A DNA stretch of 64,000 nt from the NCBI GenBank assembly GCA_026545225.1, contig CM048854.1, positions 26,270,730-26,334,729 of the forward strand, written 5' to 3'. A program made the position numbers and the translations under genes. Below are positions 12,061 through 22,900 of this stretch, piece after piece; within the stretch, counting starts at the first letter, position 1, and each line of letters starts with the position of its first letter. This stretch comes from Cornus controversa (taxonomy: Eukaryota > Streptophyta > Magnoliopsida > Cornales > Cornaceae). Below the pieces are notes generated by a model. That model searched no databases. It had not been told where the DNA came from and was given only the letters and a program-made list of their open reading frames with translations.

Positions 12061-12239
12061 GACGAAAAAACTTTTAATGAGTCAGGACTACTGATAACAT
12101 GATATTACGCACTAATTAAATGTTAATGTAGATTAATATAACTCACAGAAATAGATATATTTTTACTTACATATCAGTGTTTAATTAGTGGATGATATCA
12201 TGTCATCATTACTCCTGACTCATTAAAGTTTTTCTCATC
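12061..12239. mobile_element. Palindromic MITE with ~58-bp inverted repeats
   Basis: The first 58 bases (gacgaaaaaacttttaatga and onward) return in inverted form at the end (reverse complement gatgagaaaaactttaatga), separated by about 60 bp. The whole unit is 179 bp. The shared core is 'aatgagtcagga' followed by 'gatatta/gatatca'. This is the structure of a small foldback or MITE element. I could not find a convincing target-site duplication. A transcript would form a long hairpin. Confidence 0.75.
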
Positions 12240-12249
12240 TAGGAACCCA

Positions 12250-13780
12250 AAGACGAAGATCGACCATTTGTCAAAAAAAACATAAAATTCCTTTGCTCCT
12301 CTCAACTCAGGCACCTTGATCCCTCTGTCCAACGCCACCACATCCCTTCTAAAAAAGTTTAATTTTAATTAAAGTATTATTTGATAACTCAATTCAGTAT
12401 TTAATTTAAATAATTCAGTTAAATGTGTTTGATAACACAACATCTACATCACTTAAGAGGATAAGTATCACTTAGATTGAGTAAAATTTTAGTTAGGAAA
12501 ACTTATGCACACTTAAAATTCATAAAAATAAAAAATAAATAAATAAATTTAATTTATAATTAGCACCTAAAATTCATATTATAAAGTTCTAGCAACAGTA
12601 AGTTTGTTTGATATTTTAAAAGATGATACTAAAATAGTAAAAGAACATTCAATGACGGGGAATATGAGTTTAATTTTTCAATAAAATCTATATGAGTTTA
12701 TTGAATGTCAATAAAAATCAATATAATTCTTCCTGACCACCAAAGTCTTGGATTGAGTGGAAATATGTGATATGTGTGAGTATATTCACCTGTTGAAAAA
12801 AGAAAAAAAAAATAATTTTATCAATAATTTTAAATAATATTCATGATTAACCTTCTCGTTGAGCCAGTCTGTTTATTTACCATTGAGAACTTAAATCTAG
12901 TAGTATATCCTCTGCTTTTTGAAGGGATTAGCTAGGTTTCATGTGTTTGTGTCCTACTTATTAAGAAAAGATAATAAATAAATAAATAAAAATATAGTAA
13001 AGTATTCTCATGGTAACTTGCACGGATCAAGATTTTCTCGTATTCCTCCTCATCTTTTATTTTTTTATTTTTTTTATTTGTGTGTTCTTAAATCGATAAT
13101 GCAACAACTTTAAATTAACAATGTAATAACTACGTAAAGGTGTTCAATTTTCAATATGTTATTGTTGTTGCAATTGCAACACGATATAATATATTGTATG
13201 AATGTTACATCATTGTGATTAGGGGTACAAGCAATGGTTCCTTAATTTTGAAACTAGAACCGTTAAATTCAATTCGATTCTTTACGATTTTGGTTCTACT
13301 GATTCTTTATGCACCCTTACTTTTTTATTGAGTAGTTATTTCATACTTGTATCATAGGCAGAAATGTGCTCTCTTCCATGAAATAAAAAAATTTTAAAAA
13401 AAAATTCCTAATCCAAACAATCATTTTATGTTACTAAATGTTATGACTATACCTCTTGGTCAAACCAAAAACAGCTCTCAATTATTATTAAAACTTAAAA
13501 CACTTGTGTTGCCTCCAAATCTCAATTATTAACAAGTTAACATATTCAAGGAAGGCACTGAGTTTGTGGAGGTGAAGCGGTTCCAAGTCCCCTGCTTCAA
13601 ATGCATTAAAGCTTAGAACAGTAAAACTCAATTAGTATTTATTTATGTATTATATATTATATTTATATATATGTATAAATGATTTTGATTTTAATTTTAA
13701 AATATTGTTAGTATAACAATTCGATTAAGTTCAGCTAGGCCACATAGAGTGTGTTGCACTAATATTTTACAGCTCATCCT
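12250..13780. other. AT-rich intergenic DNA, no gene seen
   Basis: Several short open frames occur but none has recognisable similarity or coding-like composition. Small poly-A and 'aaataaata' stretches are present. Nothing else is supported. Confidence 0.5.
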
Positions 13781-13936
13781 ACCAATAGATCCAGATGTTG
13801 TGACGTGTACATTCTCCATCCAACGGTTGAGGTTTCAACCTAAGAGACCACTCATAGTACCGATAGGTCCAGATGTTGTGATGTGTACATTCTCAATCCA
13901 ACGGTCAAGGTTTCACGCTAAGAGAGCACTCATCAA
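13781..13936. repeat. Two tandem 78-bp repeats
   Basis: 13781-13858 and 13859-13936 match closely (cca/ccg 'atagatccagatgttgtga', then 'tgtacattctc', 'atccaacggt', 'aagaga.cactcat'). The period of 78 is a multiple of three, so a spurious repeated open frame spans both. The array lies about 320 bp upstream of the PHD gene start codon and so may be in its promoter. Confidence 0.85.
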
Positions 13937-14101
13937 AGACTTTTTATTCTTTTTAAACTCAGAAAGTATAATTAAATTATATTAAATTAAAAGAAAGAAG
14001 AATAAGGAATCCAAACGCGCACAAGTAGGAACCACATAAACTAAAATCCGAAAAAGAAACAAATTAGTCAATTACTATGGCAACTATTCTCTTTAAATAT
14101 A

Positions 14102-14108
14102 TATAAAT
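14102..14108 (+). promoter_or_regulatory. Possible TATA box of the PHD-finger gene
   Basis: TATAAAT lies about 150 bp upstream of the ATG at 14259. The inferred leader is rich in CT repeats (about 14217-14227) and CA repeats (about 14234-14254), which end a few bases before the start codon. CT-rich leaders are common in plant housekeeping genes. Confidence 0.3.
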
Positions 14109-14258
14109 ATTATTTACAAACCGCCTCTCTAAAATAATATATATTATATCAACCCCTTATCGCTTCGCTTCTCACAGATCTCAGCAGTCGATCAAGATTT
14201 CTTCTCAGCCGTTGATCTCTCTCTCTAACACAGACACACACACACACACACACAAAAC

Positions 14259-17200
14259 ATGGTTGTGAACTATAGACCGGTGAAGAGGATGAGGAGGATG
14301 GTCGACACCAATCTCTACGATTTCTTCACTTTTCCGGCAGCCAGAGACGCCGCATACGGCGGTCCCTTCCGGTCGAGCGTGCAGAGCTTACTTTCGAAGC
14401 ATGCTCGTCCAACCTTCCCGCCCTCCCTCTTCCCTTGCCTCATGACATGGCAGATCCTGTTGCGGATCGGCGGTCTCGTCGCTGACGACGGTGTGCCAGC
14501 CGTCGTTGTTCTCTACATAGTTGAGGAGGATGTCACCAGATCCAGATCTGTGTACTGCGACCAGTGCCGAGTCGTTGGTGAGTTAACTCTTCCGAGTCGT
14601 TACTCGGAGTCGAAGATAATACCTTTAATTTTTTTTTTTTTAATGTTATAATCTATTTGGTTGCTGAGAAATATAGGGATTTGAAAGTCCTTGAAGCTTT
14701 TTCTGCAAGTATTAGTATACTAAGGTTTAACAAAAAAGAAAAACTGTAGACAGGGCTTTTTCCTTTTTATTTTATTATTATTATTATTATTTTTAACTAA
14801 TGGATGATGTACTTGGGGGGCTCAACTTGGGTTGAGCAACTCGAACTTAATCCGATCTTTTACCCGAATTAAATAAGGTTGGGCTTGAATTGAGGTGTGA
14901 ACAACCGAGTCCAATCTGAACTCGAATTATAATATTATTTTTATACGTATTTTTATTTTAAATATGTTATATATAATATTCAAATTATGATAATTTTTTT
15001 CTTTTCAATTTTTTTTATTTAAATTTTAATTTATTGTATGTTAATATTTTGGATAATTAATTTTTTTTAAAATTTGTTTGTAATTTTTTAAAAATTTGTA
15101 TTAATTTTTTTTTTTTTTTTCTTTTGTGTTTAGGAGCAATCTAATGTAAAATTTATTAAAGATTACTTTAAATTTTTAACATGAAAATTGATAATATAGA
15201 TAACTCGAATTAACCCGACTTTTTAACCTAAAATCTCAACCCGAGTTGTAAACTCAAGTTTAATTTAAAGATGGGTTGGGCTAAAGTTGAATAGCTAGAA
15301 TTGGAAGAAGAGTTAGGGTTGAAAATTTCATATGAATGGTTGAATCCGAGTTGCAAATCTAACCCCCGAGTTGCAGCCGCATTAGATATGAATGGATGGG
15401 AGTGCCCTGGACTTATACAAGAAAGTAGGCAATACAACCATCCACTAATATAAATTTTTGGGTCGGATGACAACCGTATCTGTTACATTGGCCCGGAGTT
15501 GTCCTGATCCCAGCAGATAGGCTGGCTGGTGATCTGTAGATGCTATGAGTTTGGGTGAGGGAGAATGGAACAGGATGGAGTCAGATATCTCACAAGTCAT
15601 GACGAGTTTGTTTTTCATTTTTAGACCTCTAAGTCAACCCGCACTCAAGGAGTGTTGTTTTAATACGTTTTTAAGTAAACTTGTAATAATGTGGTTCTTG
15701 TTGGTGAAGGTTGGAGTGGGCATCCAGTTTGTCGAAAGCGATACCATTTCATTATCAGGAAGGAGGAGGGCAGCAGTTATAACCCATTACAAGCAGAAGG
15801 ATATCAGAAGGAATGTACAATATGTGGAAATATATTGTACACGTCTGATTCAAGGTAGTCAAAATCGATTTCGAAAACTGAATAACCAGAAGTAAAATAA
15901 AAGTGACAACTTTGTTAGGTGAGGTGAGGTGAAACATTCTCTAATTTATTTGATGTTTTAACCTGTTTGAAGATGCAAGTTATGCGGCTCTGAGGTTACG
16001 GCAGATGACCTTGAGAATTGGGTTCATCTTCAGCTCGAGGATAACACACATCTTCTGCATGGTGTCATTCACTCTAATGGCTATGGCCACCTTCTTACAC
16101 TCAACGGCAGAGAAGGTGGCTCCAAGTTCCTCTCTGGATGTGATCTAATGAACTTTTGGGATGGACTCTGTACAACCCTTGCTGTCAGGTTTGTGCTCTC
16201 GTTTATGCTTGTAATATTGGTTTTTTTTGAATTACTAGGTGACGTTTGTAAATTTGTGACAAATTCCATTAATACATGGATTCTCATAATTGTTATCCGT
16301 CTTTTGTGAAAACCCAGGTATGAGAAATTATTGAATACCTCACCCAGGCGTATCATACTCTTTATACATCTGACGGATGAAAACTTCTCATGTCCCTTAA
16401 TTATAAGAAATATTAAGGGGTATAGTACTCCAAGAGTATTCAATACATTCTTGGGAGGTAGATGTTGTAGATTTGGCTCACCCCATCAGTGTTGTAGATT
16501 TGGCTCGGTTATAAATTTATCTAGGGTTGCAAATGTACCAAGTTGTTTAGGCTCAACTCGTCTAAAACTCAACTCGGACTCGTTTGTTAATAAAATGAGC
16601 TTCTAGGCTCGTTTGGTAAACGAGCCGATCATGAGGAGTGTTGGACTTGGCTCTTCTAAATTCGTGAACATGAACTCATGTGGGCTTATTTATGTTTGTG
16701 AACATATTCATAATCTTATGCTTGTATAAGTTTATGAAAATAGGCTTGTGTAAGCTCGTATAAGTTTATGGATGAGCCAAAGCAATCTTGAACACTAGTC
16801 TGAATGACTTTTGTTATTAAACGAGACGAGCCTGGACTTTTCAAAATAATGCGAGCTAAGCCCAAACTGAACTTTTCAAGTTTGTCGATCTTGAGTCAAA
16901 CCCGAACTAAGCCCACAAATGATGAACTGAGCTCCAATAGACTAAAACTCGGCTCGGCTAGTTTCATTTGCAATCCATAAATTTATCAATCTAGATGAAG
17001 TCTTTACAAAACCTCTTCCATTTTATTTTTATTTTGTTTATCCTCGAAAAAAAATTCACCGCCGACATTATCCCAAGCTATTACAGATCTCTTCCATTTG
17101 TGGTTCATAATCCCAACCTATTACAGACCTCGTTCAATATATATCACTTTCGGAATATGCATACCTGAATGATCCTGAAGGTTATATGGATTCAGGTTTC

Positions 17201-19567
17201 CACAAGATTATCTGATTTGTAAAGTCATTGCAAACCTGGGAATAATTAATTTAAGCTTCTCTCCATGTTGGGGCAAACTAGTCATTTTAGGTTACAAGAA
17301 TTTGGATAAAAACTTGGATTCTTAAAAGTGAGAATAACGGGTCAAATACAAGATCAACTCTTTAACTAGTTTTCAGGGTTTGAGATATATGTCAATCTCG
17401 CAGCCAATGAAATTCTTATAAATAAAACCAAAATAGAATATAATCTTCAAGCAGATTATTGAACAATCTCTCAGCCAAATAGGCAAGTCTTTTTAAGAAT
17501 AAAAATAATATATTAAAAATGGTGAGTTTCACATGATGATTATTTTGGACAACTCAAGATGTAACTTCAGGAGGAGATGAGAAATTGGATGTATTTTTCA
17601 GCCTGCCCTTTTCATTAAAAAAATTTTTAAATGAAAAAAATGTTGAAATATATGGGGATAAAATTATACCCTTTCATAAACCCACCTTTGTTGCGAGGAA
17701 GATAGATGTAATGAACAAAAAAAAGTCATGGTGTGCTAATCTACGACAATGTAATGTGACTTACAAAACTATTATGAATTCAGCATGTAAGGCCAGTTTT
17801 AATGAGTAAATCAAAGATTTTTAATGTGGCCAAGCCAATACTCAAGGCCCCAGAACCACAACCTACCTTTCAGGTCAAAGAAATAAAAATAAAAAAATAA
17901 AATAAAAAGAGGATGAAAATAAAAACAAAGAAGAACAAATTGACATTTTCAACTGAATCTTGCTCAATGTCCTCGACTTATGGAGAACTATTATTCATGT
18001 ATGATTTCATTTACCTACTTCTCTTGTTGAACAGAAAGGTCAGCGTGATGGATGTCTCAAGAAAATATGGGATGGAATACCGACTATTACATGCAATTAC
18101 CAGCGGCCATTCTTGGTATGGTAAGTGGGGTTATGAGTTTGGTGCTGGGAGCTATGCTCTCACACTAAATGCTTACCAAGGTGCAGTTAAAACTCTCTCC
18201 AGCATACCCTTATCCCTGTTTTCCTATCAAGGCCGTAAACCCAAGACGAACCTGCAAAACCTAATTGCATTTTATAAGTCCATATCAGAACTCAATCTTG
18301 TATCGTTAGGGGATCTCTTTACCTTCATATTAGGGCTGATACATGAAATTCGTGGGTCACTTAAACCTGGTACTTGTGAGAAGTCCAGCACTATGAATGT
18401 AATGTGCTCTTGGACAAGGAAGGATGTTGAACGTGTAGAACAAACTATGATCAGAGTGCTGCTAGCAGCAGGTAATGATCACGGCTGGGTGTCAAGGCGT
18501 GCTCTGAAGGGTGCCCTTTGCAAGGCAGCCTCGCCAGAGCTTCTTGATTACTGCCTCAAGCACTTGCAAGGGAAGATGGCAACAAATGGCATGGTGGTTA
18601 ACCTCCAATACAATCCCAGTTCTTCTGCCATTGAGTACAGGTAAATGAGCCAAAATTTCCTTTGCAAGTTGTTCTACCAAGTAACTAATTTCTTTTTTTC
18701 TTGCTCTTTTATGTCAACAGGCTTGAACCCTGTGGTTTTGTACACAAAGGAACTGGCTCAAACTCAAATCATCCATCAGAAGAGCATCTCGTTCGTGATT
18801 TGAAATTATTATACGATTCCATTCTCCATCCACAAACGATGGTGAACTACAGACCTCAAGCAACAAGAGAACTATTGAGTGATTCAGCTTCTAAACTCCT
18901 CGACTGCAAGCAATTTGTTAAAGACTACAAACCTGACAAAATGGCACCTACAGAACCTTTTCCTATCCACCTCTGGTGTCATGTGGAACTTGCAGGCCGT
19001 TCTAAAGAAGACTCAGTCCCACCTCCAGAACTTATTGTCCTGCCACAAAATGCTTCTGTTGCGGACTTAAAACTTGAAGCTACTAAAGCTTTTCAAGAAG
19101 TGTATGCCATGTTTAAGAGGTTTAAAACTGATGAACTTCTAGACTTTGGTCCTATAGATGATACCATGACATTGAAATTTTTGGTTGGATTAACTGGGTC
19201 AGTTCGAGTTCGAGGAAGGTGCCAGGGAACACATGGTCTTAGTCGCTTTCGAACAGAAAGGGGAACTGAGAACTGGACGGTAGATTGCATGTGTGGGGCT
19301 AGGGACGATGATGGTGAGAGGATGTTGGCTTGTGACACTTGTGGTGTTTGGCAGCACACAAGGTGTGCTGGAATTGATAATTATGATGCAATCCCTGCAA
19401 AGTTTGTCTGCACGAGATGTTTAAACTCAAATGCATCTACGAAGGTTATTCCGTCCAGTGAAGAGAATGGGGGTTTGCTGTCCAGCAGAAGTTGCAGGGA
19501 TGAATCAGCTATAGATAATAGCCCCAGGCCTCATACTAACTTAACAGTGAATTTTAATGTTAGTTGA
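14259..19567 (+). CDS. PHD-finger protein, MMD1/MS1-like family
   Basis: Five exons: 14259-14577, 15710-15854, 15973-16188, 18035-18640, 18721-19567. All have GT-AG borders and matching phases, giving 710 residues. The order of conserved parts follows the Arabidopsis At1g33420 type: an N-terminal region with DLYDFFTFP-like and VVEEDVTRSR-like motifs, a CDQCRVVGWSGHPVCRKRYH segment (exon 1 to 2), a second Cys cluster (CTICG and CKLCG), a helical middle region (KYGMEYRLLHAI, GHSWYGKWGYEFGAGSYALT), and a C-terminal PHD finger at about residues 617-664. The PHD finger has the full Cys4-His-Cys3 set (CMC, CDTC, QHTRC, CTRC) and the aromatic residue of VWQH, consistent with reading methylated histone H3 lysine 4. 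The family includes the meiotic regulator MMD1/DUET and the tapetal regulator MS1. The specific role here is inferred only. It is a nuclear protein. Introns 1 and 3 carry transposon remnants. Confidence 0.92.
14800..15480. repeat. Decayed repeat in intron 1 of the PHD gene
   Basis: The two ends carry related inverted phrases: 'gggctcaacttgggttgag' with 'actcgaac' on the left, and 'gagttgcaaatctaaccccc' on the right. A very AT-rich, T-tract-filled middle (about 14930-15190) lies between them. This fits an old non-autonomous DNA element. Boundaries and target duplication are not clear. Confidence 0.35.
16522..16979. mobile_element. Non-autonomous hAT-type element in PHD intron 3
   Basis: The 458 bp element starts tagggttgcaaatg and ends catttgcaatccata, with an 8 bp duplication aatttatc at 16514-16521 and 16980-16987. 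TAGGG-like ends and 8 bp duplications are typical of hAT elements. The inside is rich in repeated 'ctcg/cgag' phrases in both orientations. It has no coding capacity. The segment 61283-61661 has the same kind of left end and content. Confidence 0.75.
16988..18034. other. Rest of intron 3 of the PHD gene
   Basis: Non-coding intron sequence. A run of A-rich low-complexity DNA lies at 17880-17945. A 60-codon open frame leading into exon 4 from 17913 is intron read-through and not part of the protein, because exon 3 joins exon 4 in phase at 18035. Confidence 0.6.
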
Positions 19568-19933
19568 ATGTATTTCCTGTAAATGTGCAGTTTCTTGATG
19601 TTTCAGCATGGTGATTGATGGAACTGCTAGTTGTAAACTACTTATTTCCCATCTTTCAAAAAATGTTCATCAGTCCCCTTTAGTTTTGTATTGTATTGTA
19701 TATAAACTTAAATGAGAAATCAAGCAACAATTGTGCATCATACACCCAGATTTTGTGCCTCGAAGTTTTTGTTGTGGCGTGATCAGTAGGATTTGTAGTA
19801 ACATACTTGTAATTTCATACATTACCTAGTTAAGCAGCAGGAAATTATAGAAACTAAAGCAATGAATTATAAAACTATCAGAACATGGGGTACTTACAAA
19901 TTATTGTAACTCTTCATTCCACTGTCTTGCAAT
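19568..19933. other. Convergent 3' regions of two genes
   Basis: Only 366 bp separate the stop codons of the PHD gene (plus) and the VPS9A gene (minus). The space must hold both 3' untranslated regions, which may overlap. The plus-strand half is T-rich. Confidence 0.6.
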
Positions 19934-22900
19934 TCATTTCATTTTTTCCTCAGGCTGTGCTTGTAAGACACTAGTTTCCTCTAAATGGGTTAGAGGGGAC
20001 TTAGACAAGTGTCCAATGACCTTGCACAGACCTGTATACTTCTTTACTACATCCTTATACAAACTTAGTAATCTTTCCACATCTCCAACTGTCAGTTCAC
20101 CAGCCTCTGCTTCAATAAAAGGATAGTTCAATTCACCTGATGTCATCAAAGCAATTGCATTTAGATAAGGTTTAAAAGTTTCTTTTTTTGCGTGGAAACC
20201 TTTTTAGATGTTCCACGTTTGGAACAACATAGTTAAATTAGAGAGGGCCAACATAGTAATTTTAATATTTTAGTGAGAACGCAATAGCACCTTGGCATTT
20301 TGGAACTCACCACTTGTTTCAGTTTTGTTATCATGTATCCCAGTAGAAGAGCTAGCATCTTTCTGCCCCACGAAGGCTGCTATCTTATCCAATGTGGTTG
20401 ACGATTCTGTTTGTATCATTTTATTAAGCATTCTCCTTGAAAGAACTGGCATAGCTGCTATCTCATCCAATGCAGAAAGGGGTTCTATTCGTATCCCTCT
20501 AGAGACTAATCTAGCAGCTTGCATGCTTTCCTGGAATTCAGTTTCATCCATAGAAATAGACTTGGCATCTAAGTCAAGAATAAATGTCTTGGCAGAGACA
20601 AGGCTTGTGAAATAATAAGCTTCTTCTGAGACAAGTTTTGCCTGCCTTCGATACAATTGAATGAACCTGAGGTTGGAATGCAACCGAGGAGGATTAGCCT
20701 GTCAAAAATAGGGCCAATGATTCAGTAACTTCATATCAGGGACCAATTGTGAAAGCAACAAGGATTTACAATGAGGAACATGATAATTTTCAGAACCATC
20801 TAAGTTATCATTGAGATACTGCAATTATCTGGACAACATAACCACGTTAAAATCAACATCATATAAGAAAAGAAATTCACTGTCTTCCAAGTTACGACCT
20901 TCCCAAAAGTAACAACAACCAAAAAAAAATTATGAAATGGTATTAAAAACCCTCAAATTCCTTGTCATGTTTAGCACTGCATAAAACAAATGAAAAATTG
21001 CAAGGATATCAAGCTCCTTTTGAAGTTTTAAAAAGAATTCAATTTTTTTGTCAGGAAATCTGTTTTTATTGATATTAAGGTACTTATTTGTTCACGCCCT
21101 TGATAGAAGTTGGTGTTAGTATTCATAGTATGACATCCATCAAAGATCAACGAAGAAGTCACAAAATTTTAAAAGAACACACACATGCACTGAAAATTCA
21201 TACCCTTCTAGTTAGAACTTAGAATGTAACTTTATTCTTTTATTAGTAATTATGCTGAATAAGTGAGAATGCAGATGTTTTCTTCTCAATCATCCTGTTG
21301 CATCTATGATTGTAGATGATACACATATATCAAACACACAAGTGCATAAAGCAAAGCACTCTAGATCACTGTGAAAGCAACAAGAAGCATCATATAAGAA
21401 TCTCAATGTAAAGGTACTTGAATTTATAACAAGACAATCACAAACATCACCATAAAAAACTGTATTAGCTTACTGACTTGACAAAGGCAACATACACAAA
21501 TGCATTTTGTGCAACCTAAATAGAACATGAGTACTGCAGCAAATGCGAACACTTTTAGGGCCTCACACTAATGACAAGGACACTAGATAGTGACCTTACC
21601 TTCTTAAGAAAACATGATTCAATCATGCAAAGAGCACGGTTAGAAATTAAACATATGGCAAAAATTAATGCAAAGTCTAAAAACTATATGATGAATGCAG
21701 AAGTCCGTATCTTTTAGGTAATGCTTGGCCACTCCAGTGTTCAAATATATTAATGGAAGAACCTAAATTTTTAGAATAAAGTGTAATGATTGGAAGAATG
21801 GCTTATTACCAATGAGAGCTTGCCTTGATGGTAACATATACAAGTATAGGAAGAAAATCATCAGCTCCAGATACACGATTTTCTGACATCGATGCATTAA
21901 GCAGCAAATTGTTAATGACTCTGCAACAATTCAGAACACATAGAAGCTTCTCACGAGGAGCTTTGAAAGCATTGATTTTTTGCAATTCTTTCTCTGCGAG
22001 CTGTGGGGAAAAAAGAAGAGTGTGAAACAATGGATACTCATTAAGCAAAAAGAATATGCAAACAATAAGCAATGTTTAACAAACAAAATCAGAACTTTGC
22101 ATTGAAAAAATACCAACTAAAGATAAAATTACATATAGACTACAGAGATTTTGAGTCACTCCAGACTGATTAATGGCCAATTGAAATGAATGCCATCGAT
22201 TAAACATGTTCTCCAAAGATTATAAACTTAAGTTGGAATAGTAATTGAGTTAAGACAAAAGAAATATTTAACCAAAAAAGAAATAATGGATCATCCCACT
22301 CTTTAGCTACAGTTGGTTGATCATTACCTAACTGGTTACCTCAGCAGTCCACAACACGTCTCTTGTTTCTTTCTTTCTATCCTGTTAACCACCATTTACT
22401 CTAAAATTTTAAGAGAGGGTGTAACTTTAATATTTAAATCCTTCAACATGCCCCCTCAAGTGTGACCTTTTGGTCCAACACGTGTTTCAATTTTAATTAT
22501 CAAGGTGACGGTGACGTTTGAACTCAGGACCTTGCATTAATACCATGTTAACCACCATCTACTCTAAAAGCTTAAGCTGCTAGAGAAGGTGTAACTTTAA
22601 TATTTAAATCCTTCAACATATCCTGTTTTTGTTTTTGCTTTTCAGTTTTTTCTTTTTTGGTGGAGGTCTTCAATGAAGGTCTAGCAGTATATGTATCTAG
22701 TAGTTACTTATCTAAATCATAAAATAGATAGCTTCAGTGCCACCAGAACAATTACGTAACCATTATAATAAGTTAACAATTCAACAACATATAAGGAGTA
22801 CCAGAAATTCCAGTAACTATAATAAAGATCTTGCATTCGCTCCGTGACTCCATAGAAGTACACATAATAATTCAACATCAATTTCATCACAATACCACTA

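Noticed and set aside
17913-18034. Upstream extension of the PHD exon 4 frame
   Set aside because: The in-phase acceptor AG at 18033-18034 and the conserved KVSVMDVS start define the exon. The extension is A-rich intron.
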